Source of the DNA: Acidimicrobiales bacterium | Lineage (GTDB): Bacteria; Actinomycetota; Acidimicrobiia; Acidimicrobiales; JAHWLA01 | Direction: 5' to 3' | NCBI GenBank assembly: GCA_035536915.1 | Contig: DATLNE010000049.1 | Location: forward strand, 24,000-87,999 | DNA length: 64,000 nucleotides | Shown: piece by piece, positions 42,855-51,433 of the stretch | How positions within the stretch are numbered: position 1 is the first letter of the stretch | Layout: the number at the start of each line of letters is the position of its first letter | Translations under genes and position numbers: made by a program | The notes under the pieces: model-generated | Database searches by the model: none | Seen by the model: the letters and a program-made list of their open reading frames with translations, nothing else | Told to the model about the DNA's origin: nothing

Positions 42855-43873
42855 GGCACGGCTCGGCGCAGTCGCGCCAACGCCCGTTCGGCCAGCGCCT
42901 GGTAGGCGGGTTCGATGTCGGGCACCGTCGCCCCCGCCTGGCGTTCGCGAGCGAGTTGGCCTTGGCGGATCACCACCAGCTTGAAGCTGGCCAGCGCCAC
43001 GTAGAAGTCGACGGCATCGACGTCGCGGCCGGTGAGGGCGGCATAGCGCTCGACCACCTCGGCGGCGGCGGCGAACCCCGGCATGTCGGCCACCTCTTGG
43101 CTGGGGTGCACGGCGAGCGCACCAGCCGCGCCCCAGTAGAGGACGGTGTAGCCCAGGTCGGCCAAGGGGTCGCCCACCGTGGCCATCTCCCAGTCGAGGA
43201 CACCGAGGATGCGGGCGGGGTCGTGGGCCGCCACCAAGACGTTGCCGAGCCGGTAGTCGCCGTGCACGATGCGCGCCGGGGGCGAGGCGGGCAGCGCGGG
43301 GCGCAAGGCGGCGCCGAGCTCGTCGACCACGGGCACGTCGACGGCCTTCGAGCGCGCCCACTGGTCGCACCAGCGCGCCACTTGCCGTTCGAGGTAGCCC
43401 TCGCCGCGGCCGGTGCCGTCGAGCCCGACGGCGGCAGGGTCGATGTCGTGGAGGGCGGCGAGCACCTCCACGAAGCGCTCCGCCAGCGCGGCGCGGCGCT
43501 CGGGCGGGAACGGGGCCAGCACCTCGGCCTCGTGGGGCACGATGCCGGCCAGGCGTTCCATCACGTAGAACGGGGCGCCGAGCACCGACTCGTCGTTGCA
43601 GTAGGCCAAGGCCCGCGGCACCGGCACGGCGGTGCCGTGCAAGGCGCGGTAGAAGCGGTACTCCCGCGACATGTCGTGGGCGCTCGGGAGGAAGGCGTCG
43701 ACAGGCGGGCGCCGCACCACCAGGTCGGCGTCGCCTTGGCGCACGGCCAGCGTGAGGTTGGAGGCCCCGCCCGCCAGCACCTCGACCTCGATGGGGTCGG
43801 GCCACACACCTTCGACGTTGGCCGCCAACCATGCCCGCAGGCGCTCGGCGGCCTGGTGCCCTACTGCGTTCAC
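42851..43873 (-). CDS. APH/ACAD10-like phosphotransferase family protein
   Basis: This encodes 340 aa with the aminoglycoside phosphotransferase (APH) kinase fold: LAGGASNLTLAVRQGDADLVVRRP, PFYVMERLAG, then the catalytic HGDYRLGNVLV and metal-binding LDWEMATVGDPLADLGY. Actinobacterial members often lie beside acyl-CoA dehydrogenases and, like the kinase part of mammalian ACAD10, may phosphorylate a hydroxyacyl-CoA. That role is inference here. The GTG start has GAGG upstream. Its stop overlaps the start of the E1 gene. Confidence 0.85.
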   Translation of the reverse strand: MNAVGHQAAERLRAWLAANVEGVWPDPIEVEVLAGGASNLTLAVRQGDADLVVRRPPVDAFLPSAHDMSREYRFYRALHGTAVPVPRALAYCNDESVLGAPFYVMERLAGIVPHEAEVLAPFPPERRAALAERFVEVLAALHDIDPAAVGLDGTGRGEGYLERQVARWCDQWARSKAVDVPVVDELGAALRPALPASPPARIVHGDYRLGNVLVAAHDPARILGVLDWEMATVGDPLADLGYTVLYWGAAGALAVHPSQEVADMPGFAAAAEVVERYAALTGRDVDAVDFYVALASFKLVVIRQGQLARERQAGATVPDIEPAYQALAERALARLRRAVP

Positions 43874-43876
43874 GTC

Positions 43877-44041
43877 CTACCTCGTCGTCGCCGGGGGCAT
43901 CGACGGCTGCACGGCGAACAAGGCCGCCGCCCAGCCGCCGGCGTCCCCCGTCACCACGGCCGCCCGCGTCGGCGTGGTGACGGAGGTCGCTTCGGCGTCG
44001 GCGTCATCCGTGCGGACGACGCCGGCGCCGTGCGTGTTCAC
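43877..44041 (-). CDS. 54-aa small ORF between the thiolase and the phosphotransferase
   Basis: The GTG overlaps the thiolase stop by four bases (GTGA), and the TAG lies three bases before the GTG of the phosphotransferase. Third codon positions are strongly G/C-rich like those of its neighbours. The peptide ([20 protein letters not shown] and AGGWAAALFAVQPSMPP in part) matches no family I know. A longer open frame to 44182 would run inside the thiolase and is less likely. The perfect fit in the operon supports expression. Confidence 0.45.
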   Translation of the reverse strand: MNTHGAGVVRTDDADAEATSVTTPTRAAVVTGDAGGWAAALFAVQPSMPPATTR

Positions 44042-45231
44042 GCATCGCTCCGTTCGCAGCCGACGACGCTCACGAAGCTGACGCACTCGCCGGGGGCGCC
44101 GCCGAGGTTGTGGGTCAGGGCCAGCTTCTTGCCGTTGTCGATCTGCCGGGGGCCGGCCTCGCCACGAAGCTGGAGCCAGCACTCGAAGAGCATGCGCAGG
44201 CCGCTGGCGCCGATGGGGTGGCCGAAGCTCTTGAGGCCGCCGTCAGGGTTGACCGGCAGCTCGCCGTCGAGGTCGAAGGTGCCCGCCAACACTTCCTTCC
44301 ACCCCATGCCCCGCTGGGCGAAGCCGAGGTCTTCCATGATGACGAGCTCGGTCGGGGTGAAGCAGTCGTGCACCTCGGCCATGGCCAGCTCCGACCGCGG
44401 GTCTGTGATACCCGCCTGCCGGTAGGCGTCCTCGGCCGAGACCACCGTCTCCTCGAAGCTGGTGAAGTCGAAGTCGGGGTCGGTTGTGCCCTCGGCCGGA
44501 CCTGCCACGAACGACAGGCCCTTCACGAACAGCGGCTTGTCGGTGAAGCGGTAGGCGTCCTCGGCCCGCACGATGATCGCCGCGGCGGAGCCGTCGGCCA
44601 CGCCGGAGCAGTCGTAGATGCCGAGCTGGCCCGCCACCAGGGGCGAGTTGCAGATGACGTCCTTGTCGACTTCCTTGCGGAACTGGGCCAAGGGGTTGAG
44701 CGCGCCGTTCTTGTGGTTCTTCCAAGCGATGCGCGTCATGACCTCCTTCATCTCTTCGGCGTCGACGCCGTACTTCTTGGCGTAGGCGGGGGCGAGGAGG
44801 GAGAACATGGCGGGCGCCGTCAGCGGCGCAGCGGTGCCGTCGTTGGGCGGCGCCGTGCCTGTCAGCCCGGAAAAGCCCGAGTCCTTCAGCTTTTCCACGC
44901 CGATGGCCATGGCTGTGTCGTAGGCGCCCGACGCCACCGCGTAGCACGCGTTGCGGAAGGCCTCCGAGCCGGTGGCGCAGAAGTTCTCCAGCCGCGACAC
45001 CGGCTTGTACTTGAGCTTCAGAGGACGCGAGAGGGTGATGCCCGACAGGCCTGAGGCCATGGTGCCGAGCCAGTAGGCGTCGATCTCGTCGTGGGTCACG
45101 CCCGCCGAGGCCAAGGCCGCCTGCGAGGCATCGACGAGCAGGTCGTCGACCCCCTTGTCCCAGTGCTCGCGGAACGGGGTGCAGCCCATCCCCACGATCG
45201 CCACGCGGTCACGGATGCCGTTGGACGCCAT
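44038..45231 (-). CDS. Thiolase family protein, SCP-x/Ltp type (module 2)
   Basis: This encodes 397 aa, strongly similar to the module 1 thiolase (same N-terminus IRDRVAIVGMGCTPFREHWD, NFCATGSEAFRNACYAVASGAYD, VHDCFTPTELVIMEDLGF, FGHPIGASGLRMLFECWLQLRGEA). The catalytic cysteine and histidine candidates are present. The ATG shares its A with the stop of the HMGS-like/DUF35 gene (TGATG), so it is tightly coupled to that partner. It probably acts on a 3-oxoacyl-CoA or builds one. Confidence 0.88.
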   Translation of the reverse strand: MASNGIRDRVAIVGMGCTPFREHWDKGVDDLLVDASQAALASAGVTHDEIDAYWLGTMASGLSGITLSRPLKLKYKPVSRLENFCATGSEAFRNACYAVASGAYDTAMAIGVEKLKDSGFSGLTGTAPPNDGTAAPLTAPAMFSLLAPAYAKKYGVDAEEMKEVMTRIAWKNHKNGALNPLAQFRKEVDKDVICNSPLVAGQLGIYDCSGVADGSAAAIIVRAEDAYRFTDKPLFVKGLSFVAGPAEGTTDPDFDFTSFEETVVSAEDAYRQAGITDPRSELAMAEVHDCFTPTELVIMEDLGFAQRGMGWKEVLAGTFDLDGELPVNPDGGLKSFGHPIGASGLRMLFECWLQLRGEAGPRQIDNGKKLALTHNLGGAPGECVSFVSVVGCERSDA

Positions 45232-46652
45232 CAGTCGTTGCCTCCTCCGGCCCGCACGGGCCGAGCCTTCCAGAAGTAGTTGTGCACGCCGTCGGCGGTG
45301 TAGAGCCGGCGGAACGTCATCTCCACCCGGTCGCCGATGGCGAGGGTGCTGGGGTCGACGTCGGTCATCTCGCACTGGAACCGGCCGCCGCCGTCGAAGT
45401 CGACGACCACGATGACGGTGGGCGGGTTGAGCGAGAAGGCCAGGCGGTCGACGGTGAAGGTGCGGACGGTGGCCTGCAGGTCGGCCAGGCGCTCGGGCTC
45501 CATCTCGTCGACGGCGTGGCACGAGGCGCACACCCGCGTGGGCGGCAGGTGGCGCATGCCGCAGGCGATGCAGCGCGAGCCGCTGAAGCCGAACTTCCAT
45601 GCCTCGCTGCGCAACGACGGCGGGCCGGCCGGGCGGTCGGGATCGGGCCGGCGCGGGGGCTCGCGGTTGAGCATGCCCCGCCACGTCAGGAACATGGGGT
45701 AGGCGACGGTCGACGTCTCGGTGGCGATGCGCTCGCGCAGTGCGACGGCGCCTGCGCGCGCCGCGGGCAATGCCTCGGTGGTGCGGAACACGAGGGCGTC
45801 AACGCCGTCGGCCACGCTGACGACGAGCACGACCTGGCCCGGCTCGGCCCGGTCGAGGGCGTCGGCCAGCAGCAGGCCGACATGGGCGCAGCCCGTGTTG
45901 CCGATGACACCGGTGAGGTCGTCGGCCAGTGCTTCCTTGCGCACGCCCAGGCTCTTGGCGATGACCCGGTTGGCCCGCCCGTGCAGGCCCGCCAGCACCA
46001 GGTGGTCGACGGCTTCGATGGTGATGCCCGCTTGCTTGCAGGCGTCGGCCACGGCGGCTTCGGCCAACGGCGCGTAGGCCGCTTCGCCGAAGCGCTCTTC
46101 CCACACCCGGGAGGCGGGCTGGCCCGGCGAGCGCCACCGGTCGAGGAACTCGCTGGTGGAGCAGGCGGCGCCCGCCAGCTCGGCGATCACTCCGTCGCGG
46201 CCGCACAGGAAGGCAGCCGCCCCGTCGCCGCCCTGCACCTCGTCCTGCCCGCCCGGCAACCCGTTGCGGATGTCGGAGAGCACGGCGAGGGTGGGACGGC
46301 CTGCGGCGGCGGCGTCGAGCGCCGACCGCAGGGCACCGATGCCCGAACGCACCGAACCGACGGCGTCGAAGGCCGCTGCGCTCGAGTCGAGGCCCAGCGC
46401 GGCGTGCACCGCGGTGGCGTTCGTCTTGTCGAGGTAGGCGGGGTCGGTGGTGGCGAAGAGCACTGCGCTGGGGGCGACCCCCGAACGCAGCGCCAGGCGC
46501 CCTGCCTCCACGCCGAGCGAGGTGGTGTCCTCGTCGTAGGAGGCCACCGACCGCGTGCCCTTGCCCCCGGAGGAGCCGAGCACGGCGGCCACGGCCGAGC
46601 GGTCGAGGCGTCCCTGGGGGACGTAGGTGCCGACGGAGGTGATGCCGAACAC
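45231..46652 (-). CDS. HMG-CoA synthase-like protein fused to DUF35 (module 2)
   Basis: This encodes 473 aa, with the same two-domain build as the module 1 protein. The synthase-like part has VFGITSVGTYVPQGRLDRSA, YDEDTTSLGVEAGRLA, FDAVGSVRSGIGAL, GLHGRANRVIAKSLG and IGNTGCAHVGLLLA. The DUF35 part has CIACGMRHLPPTRVCASC and an OB-fold (VVVDFDGGGRFQCEMTDVD). The expected catalytic cysteine after the FDAVGS segment is again not seen. The GTG at 46652 is chosen because AGGAG lies five bases upstream, overlapping the SDR stop. A GTG at 46658 is possible. Confidence 0.8.
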   Translation of the reverse strand: MFGITSVGTYVPQGRLDRSAVAAVLGSSGGKGTRSVASYDEDTTSLGVEAGRLALRSGVAPSAVLFATTDPAYLDKTNATAVHAALGLDSSAAAFDAVGSVRSGIGALRSALDAAAAGRPTLAVLSDIRNGLPGGQDEVQGGDGAAAFLCGRDGVIAELAGAACSTSEFLDRWRSPGQPASRVWEERFGEAAYAPLAEAAVADACKQAGITIEAVDHLVLAGLHGRANRVIAKSLGVRKEALADDLTGVIGNTGCAHVGLLLADALDRAEPGQVVLVVSVADGVDALVFRTTEALPAARAGAVALRERIATETSTVAYPMFLTWRGMLNREPPRRPDPDRPAGPPSLRSEAWKFGFSGSRCIACGMRHLPPTRVCASCHAVDEMEPERLADLQATVRTFTVDRLAFSLNPPTVIVVVDFDGGGRFQCEMTDVDPSTLAIGDRVEMTFRRLYTADGVHNYFWKARPVRAGGGND

Positions 46653-46660
46653 GGTCACTC

Positions 46661-47563
46661 CTAGGTGAGCTTGGCGAGGAGCGCCATGCTCTCGGCGCTG
46701 ATGTCGGACGGGACGATGTAGCCCGCTTCGTTGCGGATCTCCTCGATGTGGTCGCGGATGTCCTCGACCGAGGGGTGCGTGCCCTTGCCCGCGAACCAGC
46801 CCGGCGTCTGGGCGATGAACGAACGGGCGTACTGGCCGCCACCGGCCGAGTAGATCTCGTGGGTCACGTCGCAGTTGCGCGACACGAGGTACAGCGAGAT
46901 CGGCATGACCAGCTCGGGGTCGAGGGCGTCGGCCATGGGGCCGAGCAGGTCCTCGGTCAGCCGCGAGCGGGCGATGGGCGCGATCACGTTGGAGGTGATG
47001 TCGTACTTGGCGCCTTCGACGGCGAGCACGTTCGACAGGCCGAGCAGGCCGGTCTTGGCCGCCGCGTAGGTGGACTGGCCGAAGTTGCCCCACAGGCCGG
47101 CCGACGACGAGGTGAACAGCAACCGGCCGTAGCCCTTCTCCCGCATGATGCGAAAGGCGGGCTGGGTGACGAAGAAGGCGCCCCGCAGGTGGACGTCGAG
47201 CATCTTCTCGAGGTCCTCGAACGAGATGTTCACAAAGCTCTTGTCGAGCACGTAGCCCGCGTTGTTGATCACGATGTCGACGGTGCCGAAGGCGTCGACG
47301 GCCCGCTGCACGATCGCTGCGCCGCCCGCGGCGTCGGCCACCGAGTCGTAGCTGGCGACGGCTTCGCCGCCCGCGTCGACGATGGCCTGCACGGTGGCGT
47401 CGGCGGCAACCGACTGGGCGCCGGTGCCGTCAGGGTTGATGCCCAGGTCGTTGACGACGACCTTGGCGCCGCGGCGCGCGAGCTCGAGCGCGTAGGTGCG
47501 GCCCAGCCCGTTGCCTGCGCCGGTGACGACGGCCACCTGGCCGTCGAAGGTGATGGGGTCCAC
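46661..47563 (-). CDS. SDR dehydrogenase, peroxisomal multifunctional enzyme (HSD17B4)-like
   Basis: This encodes 300 aa. It has the cofactor loop VTGAGNGLGRTYALELARRGAKVVVNDLG, NNAGYVLDKSFVNISFEDLEKMLDVHLRGAF, then TSSSAGLWGNFGQSTYAAAKTG with the YxxxK pair, and SNVIAPIARSRLTEDLL. This matches the dehydrogenase part of multifunctional enzyme type 2, a 3-hydroxyacyl-CoA dehydrogenase. The GTG start has AGGAG seven bases upstream. The two MaoC-like proteins that precede it would supply the hydratase of the same step. Confidence 0.88.
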   Translation of the reverse strand: MDPITFDGQVAVVTGAGNGLGRTYALELARRGAKVVVNDLGINPDGTGAQSVAADATVQAIVDAGGEAVASYDSVADAAGGAAIVQRAVDAFGTVDIVINNAGYVLDKSFVNISFEDLEKMLDVHLRGAFFVTQPAFRIMREKGYGRLLFTSSSAGLWGNFGQSTYAAAKTGLLGLSNVLAVEGAKYDITSNVIAPIARSRLTEDLLGPMADALDPELVMPISLYLVSRNCDVTHEIYSAGGGQYARSFIAQTPGWFAGKGTHPSVEDIRDHIEEIRNEAGYIVPSDISAESMALLAKLT

Positions 47564-47600
47564 GAAGATGCTCCTGTTCGGTGAGGTCGGTTGAGAAAGG

Positions 47601-48023
47601 TCAGGCGGGGAGCACGAAGGTCGCTGTGGCGGTGATGGCCACGCCGCCGGTCTGGCGGCGGCACTCCAGCTCCACGTCCACGCGGCGGCCTTCGGCGGTG
47701 TCCTCCACGGCCGAGACGGTGCCCGCGCACGTGAGCTCGTCGCCCGGCCACACCTGCTCGCGGAAGCGCGCCGCGAAACGGCGGACGTTCTCGGCGCCGA
47801 GCCAGTCGGCGGCGAAGCCGGCCAGCAGGCCCGCCTGGTACATGCCGATGGAGAACACGGTCGGGTAGCCCGCCTTCTCGGCGAACTCCTGGTCGTGGTG
47901 CAGCGGTGTGAAGTCGCCGGAGGCCCCGGCGTAGCGCACGATGTCGGTGCGGGTCAGGGGCGGGTAGGTGCGCTCCTCGGCCTGGGCGCCGACGGTGAGG
48001 GACTGCGGTGCGATGACGGACAT
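47601..48023 (-). CDS. MaoC-like hydratase (hydratase 2 motif)
   Basis: This encodes 140 aa of hotdog fold. The R-specific hydratase motif is ASGDFTPLHHDQEFAEKAG (Asp-His dyad), and FSIGMYQAGLLAGFAADWLG follows. It would hydrate an enoyl-CoA. The ATG lies one base after the stop of its MaoC N-terminal partner (TGACATG), and the pair probably forms a heterodimer, as HadA/HadB-type proteins do. The frame extends to 48170 but that is inside the partner gene. Confidence 0.88.
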   Translation of the reverse strand: MSVIAPQSLTVGAQAEERTYPPLTRTDIVRYAGASGDFTPLHHDQEFAEKAGYPTVFSIGMYQAGLLAGFAADWLGAENVRRFAARFREQVWPGDELTCAGTVSAVEDTAEGRRVDVELECRRQTGGVAITATATFVLPA

Positions 48024-48024
48024 G

Positions 48025-48435
48025 TCAGCTCTCCGAGGGGGGACGGCTGGTCTCGACCAGCGTGCTGCGCTGCTCGGCGACGAGGTCGCCTGCGGCGTTG
48101 CGGAACTCGCGGACGAGGGTGGCGAAGCGCATGGTGCCGCCCCGCTTGCCCTCCTTCTCCCAGCGGTCACCCAGCCGGGCCGACACGGCGAGCGTCTCGC
48201 CCGCCCGGGGCAACGGGCCGAAGAACAGGTACTCCTCCTCGCCGTGGAGGATGCGGCGCATGTCGAAGGAGAGCTCCTCGGTCGGGAACTCGCCCGGGGG
48301 CTCCCACGACATGGCTGCAGTGGTCAGGAAGGTGGGCGGGATGACCGCATCCGGCCCCTGGTACGCGGGGTTCGTGGCCTTGGTGGCGATGGCGAACTCC
48401 CGGATCTTCCCGCGTTCGATCGGTATCTCGTACAT
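48025..48435 (-). CDS. MaoC N-terminal-like / HadA-type hotdog protein
   Basis: This encodes 136 aa, YEIPIERGKIREFAIATKATNPAYQ, DAVIPPTFLTTAAMSW and LSFDMRRILHGEEEYLFFGPLPRAGETLAVSARLGDRW. This is the FAS1-like/HadA-type dehydratase N-terminal domain, which normally lacks the catalytic dyad and pairs with a catalytic MaoC subunit, here the next gene. AGGAG lies five bases before the ATG at 48435. This is the first gene after the promoter at 48466. Confidence 0.82.
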   Translation of the reverse strand: MYEIPIERGKIREFAIATKATNPAYQGPDAVIPPTFLTTAAMSWEPPGEFPTEELSFDMRRILHGEEEYLFFGPLPRAGETLAVSARLGDRWEKEGKRGGTMRFATLVREFRNAAGDLVAEQRSTLVETSRPPSES

Positions 48436-48460
48436 AAAGCTCCTCAGGCTCGACCACGTG

Positions 48461-48505
48461 AGTGTGACGATGCCGCCGCGCCCTGCACAGTCGGGCAATC
48501 CCTGG
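48461..48505 (-). promoter_or_regulatory. Promoter with shared element, copy G
   Basis: The reverse strand reads CCAGGGATTGCCCGAC then TGTG (48505-48486). A -10-like CACACT (48466-48461) begins 24 bases after the C of the ACTGT. The MaoC/SDR/HMGS operon starts at 48435. Confidence 0.45.
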
Positions 48506-48528
48506 AGATACGCGCCGCAGGCGGGGGC

Positions 48529-49329
48529 TCAGCGGTTGCGGAAGGCGGGCCGGCGCTTCTCGACGAAGGCGCCCAACGCCTCGCGGGCGTCCTCGGTCAT
48601 CACGCAGACCATCTGGGTGCGGTTCTCCAGCTCGATGGCGGACTGCAGGCTGGGCGCGTCGAGGTTGGCCCACATCACCTGCTTGGTCATGCGGATGGCG
48701 AAGGGCGAGTTGCGCACGATGTCGCGGGCGATGCGCACCGCGGCCTCGACCACCTCGCCGTCGGGCACGACGTCGAGCACCAAGCGGTTGCGCAGCGCCT
48801 CCTGGGCGGCCACCAGCCGGCCGGTCATCATCATCTCGAAGGCGAGGGTGGGGCCGACCACGCGCGGCAGCAGGTAGCTCATGCCCACGTCGCAGCCGGA
48901 GATGCCCAGGCGCACGAAGGCACAGTTGAACCGCGCCGATTCGCTGCACACCCGGGTGTCGGCGGCCAGGGCGATGGCCAAGCCGCCCCCGGCGGCCACG
49001 CCGTTGACGGCGGCGATGACCGGGTGCGGCGTCTCCTTGATGCGCACGATGAGCCTGGCGTAGGCGTTCTGTACCTCGTAGCCCGCGGGGATCGACAGCG
49101 ACTCGGTGTCGCCCGCCATCTCGGCGAGGTCGTGGCCCGAGCTGAAGCCGCGCCCTTCGCCGGTGAGCACGATGGCCCGCACGGTGACGTCGCGCCCCAG
49201 TTCCTCGAGCACGTCGCCGAGCTCGTCGACGAACCGCGCCGTCATCGAGTTCAACGTCTTGGGCACCGAGAAGGTGACGACGACGACGCCGTCCTCGTCG
49301 CGCTCGACGCGCATGGCCTCGGTCTCCAC
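48529..49329 (-). CDS. Enoyl-CoA hydratase (module 2)
   Basis: This encodes 266 aa of the crotonase family. The loops are SSGHDLAEMAG and AAVNGVAAGGGLAIALAADTRV, and the segment FVRLGISGCDVGMSYLLPRVVGPTLAFEMMMTGR matches the module 1 hydratase. GTG 49329 is preceded by AGAGGAG. The dehydrogenase of module 2 ends 12 bases upstream. It should form 3-hydroxyacyl-CoA. Confidence 0.88.
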   Translation of the reverse strand: METEAMRVERDEDGVVVVTFSVPKTLNSMTARFVDELGDVLEELGRDVTVRAIVLTGEGRGFSSGHDLAEMAGDTESLSIPAGYEVQNAYARLIVRIKETPHPVIAAVNGVAAGGGLAIALAADTRVCSESARFNCAFVRLGISGCDVGMSYLLPRVVGPTLAFEMMMTGRLVAAQEALRNRLVLDVVPDGEVVEAAVRIARDIVRNSPFAIRMTKQVMWANLDAPSLQSAIELENRTQMVCVMTEDAREALGAFVEKRRPAFRNR

Positions 49330-49340
49330 GTGGGCTCCTC

Positions 49341-50579
49341 TCAGCGGGGCGCGTCGCGCCCGGCGGTGATGCGGTCGGTGCGGGGCTCGCCGGGCAGCCC
49401 CAGGACGCGCTCGCCGATGATGTTGCGCTGGACCTCGTCGGTCCCTCCGGCCACCCGGTAGCCGGCGATGCCCAGGACGAGCTCCGACCAGGCGTAGGTG
49501 CCCCACTCCCCGGCGTCGGCCACCAGGCGAGGGCCCAGCAGCGACGAGGCCACGTCGGCGTAGAGGCGTATCGCTTCGGTCCAGCTCAGCTTGGCGATCG
49601 AGCCTTCCGGCCCCGGCGTCTCCCCGGCGTTGAGCTTCGCCGTGGCCCGCCGGGCGGTGAGCTCCAAGAGCACGTCGGCGGTGTAGGCCCGGGCCAAGGC
49701 CTGGCGGTGCACCGGGTCGCCCGCCACGCCCAGGTGCTGGGCGAGGGCCACGAGCCGGCGCGACATGCCGGTGCTGAGCGCGCCGGTCGACGCGTTGCGT
49801 TCGAAGCTCAACGTGGTGAGGGCCACCAGCCACCCCGCGCCGACCTCGCCAAGGCGGAAGTCGTCGCCCACGCGCACGTCGGTGAAGAACACTTCATTGA
49901 ACGACGAGCCGCCCGTCATCTGGCGCAACGGCCGCACCTCCACGCCGGGCGCCGCCATGGGGACGATGAACGCGGTCAGCCCTTTGTGCTTGGCCACGTC
50001 GGGGTCGGTGCGGCAGAGCACGTAGCCCCAGTCGGCGTACTGGGCGCCCGAGGTCCACACCTTCTGCCCGTCGATCACCCACTCGTCGCCGTCGCGCACG
50101 GCGCGGGTGGCCACGCCGGCCAGGTCCGATCCTGCACCCGGCTCCGAGAACAGCTGGCACCACATCTCGTCGGTGCGCAGCATGGGGCGGAGGAAGCGCT
50201 GCTTCTGGGCCTCCGTGCCCATGGCACGGATCGTCGGGGCGATGAGATGGGTGGTGATGCCGACCGACTCGTGCGGCTCGGGCACGGTGTAGGCCTGCTC
50301 CTCTTCGGCGAAGGCCCGCTCGTACGAGGGGTGCAGGCCGCGACCGCCCCACTGCGGTTCCCACGACACGTTGGCGAACCCGGCGTCGGCCTTGGTCGCC
50401 ACCCAGCGACGGAGGGCGTCGATGTGGGCCTTCTCCTCCTCGTAGGCAAGGTTCTTGAAGAGGGCGACCGAGTCGGAGCCCTCGCCCCACACGACGTGGT
50501 CGTGGCGGTCAGGGCGACGCGCCACGTTGGCATCGAGCCAGGCGCGGGCGGCGGTGCGGAACTGCTCGAGGGTCTCCAC
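49341..50579 (-). CDS. Acyl-CoA dehydrogenase (module 2)
   Basis: This encodes 412 aa of the FAD acyl-CoA dehydrogenase family. Motifs are MWCQLFSEPGAGSDLAGVATRAV, VIDGQKVWTSGAQYADWG and the C-terminal GGTDEVQRNIIGERVLGLPGEPRTDR. A GTG at 50579 is my choice; a GTG at 50645 would add an unconvincing 22-residue extension. A weak copy of the shared element (GTAGGGCAACTTCCGATC, 50616-50633, reverse) lies just upstream. It makes the enoyl-CoA used by the next gene. Confidence 0.88.
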   Translation of the reverse strand: METLEQFRTAARAWLDANVARRPDRHDHVVWGEGSDSVALFKNLAYEEEKAHIDALRRWVATKADAGFANVSWEPQWGGRGLHPSYERAFAEEEQAYTVPEPHESVGITTHLIAPTIRAMGTEAQKQRFLRPMLRTDEMWCQLFSEPGAGSDLAGVATRAVRDGDEWVIDGQKVWTSGAQYADWGYVLCRTDPDVAKHKGLTAFIVPMAAPGVEVRPLRQMTGGSSFNEVFFTDVRVGDDFRLGEVGAGWLVALTTLSFERNASTGALSTGMSRRLVALAQHLGVAGDPVHRQALARAYTADVLLELTARRATAKLNAGETPGPEGSIAKLSWTEAIRLYADVASSLLGPRLVADAGEWGTYAWSELVLGIAGYRVAGGTDEVQRNIIGERVLGLPGEPRTDRITAGRDAPR

Positions 50580-50649
50580 GGTCCCGCCAGCCAAACACCC
50601 GTGGCGGGCCGTGAAGATCGGAAGTTGCCCTACAACTAAGGGCACACCG

Positions 50650-50901
50650 TCAGGTGCGGGCTTGGCTCACGCGTTCGCCGATGACGATGAGCACGACGGC
50701 CGCGGCGATGGCCACCACGGCGCCGAGGAAGTTGAGCTCGAAGATGTCGCCGGTGCCCAGGGCGTTGGCGACCACACCGCCGACGATCGACCCCACCAGG
50801 CCGAGCACGAGGGTGGCGACGAGCGACAGCCTTTGGCGGCCGGGAACCAGCAACCGGGCAAGGGCGCCCACCACCAATCCGAAGACGATGAAGCCGATCA
50901 T
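50650..50901 (-). CDS. GlsB/YeaQ/YmgE-like stress membrane protein
   Basis: This encodes 83 aa of three hydrophobic helices: GFIVFGLVVGALARLLVP, LVATLVLGLVGSIVGGVVANAL and FLGAVVAIAAAVVLIVIG. The GLIVGALA/GSIVGG spacing is typical of the transglycosylase-associated (GlsB/YeaQ/YmgE) family, small inner-membrane stress proteins of unclear function. AGGAG lies five bases before the ATG. Confidence 0.88.
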   Translation of the reverse strand: MIGFIVFGLVVGALARLLVPGRQRLSLVATLVLGLVGSIVGGVVANALGTGDIFELNFLGAVVAIAAAVVLIVIGERVSQART

Positions 50902-50971
50902 GGTTCTCCTGTTCTCAGTGCCGTGGGTGCGCAGTGCGTTCCTCCCCAGCCGTACCCGGTGGCGCCCGCCC

Positions 50972-51433
50972 CTACCCCGGCCGGCCGCCGCCACCCCCGC
51001 CGCCACTGCCGAAGTTGCGTCCGAACCGCGCCGGAAAACGGCGCGATTCCTCCGCATCTTCCGGCCGTCGGCCGGCGCGGGCCACCCGCCACGCCCAGAT
51101 CAGCAACGGCACCTGCAGGGGCAGGCGCAGGAGGGAGCCGACTCGGCGGGGCCAGGCCTCGTCCTGCCAGTCGATCGCCATCTTCACGTTGGCCGGGAAC
51201 ACGGCGACGAACAGCACGAAGGCGGCGAGGGCACCCACCCGCCGCGTGCGCCGATGGGCGACCGCGGCGGCACAGGCGAGCTCGGCCACGCCGCTGCCGA
51301 TGGTCCAGGCCCGGGGCGAGCCCGGCAGGGCGGCGGGCACGATGGCGTCGTAGGTCCGCGGCACGAGGAAGTGGGTCACCCCGGCAGCAGCCAGGAAGGC
51401 GGCGAGCAGGCGGGCCCGCCCCTCGTCGCTCAC
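50972..51433 (-). CDS. DoxX-like membrane protein
   Basis: This encodes 153 aa with four hydrophobic segments (LLAAFLAAAGVTHFLVP, WTIGSGVAELACAAAVAH, VGALAAFVLFVAVFPANVKM, LPLQVPLLIWAWRV). The pattern of DoxX/MauE-like four-helix membrane proteins fits; a quinol or redox role is only known for some. The C-terminal tail is basic, then glycine-rich (GSGGGGGGG). The GTG start overlaps the stop of the diiron oxygenase gene (GTGA). Confidence 0.7.
   Translation of the reverse strand: MSDEGRARLLAAFLAAAGVTHFLVPRTYDAIVPAALPGSPRAWTIGSGVAELACAAAVAHRRTRRVGALAAFVLFVAVFPANVKMAIDWQDEAWPRRVGSLLRLPLQVPLLIWAWRVARAGRRPEDAEESRRFPARFGRNFGSGGGGGGGRPG

Noticed and set aside
38259..42905. A 1548-codon open frame on the forward strand
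   Set aside because: It lies antisense to the protease and E1 genes, which have clear families. Its long open run reflects GC-rich codon use in the opposite frame.
43877..44182. A longer version of the 54-aa frame
   Set aside because: The extra part runs inside the thiolase gene; the GTG at 44041 that overlaps the thiolase stop is a better start.
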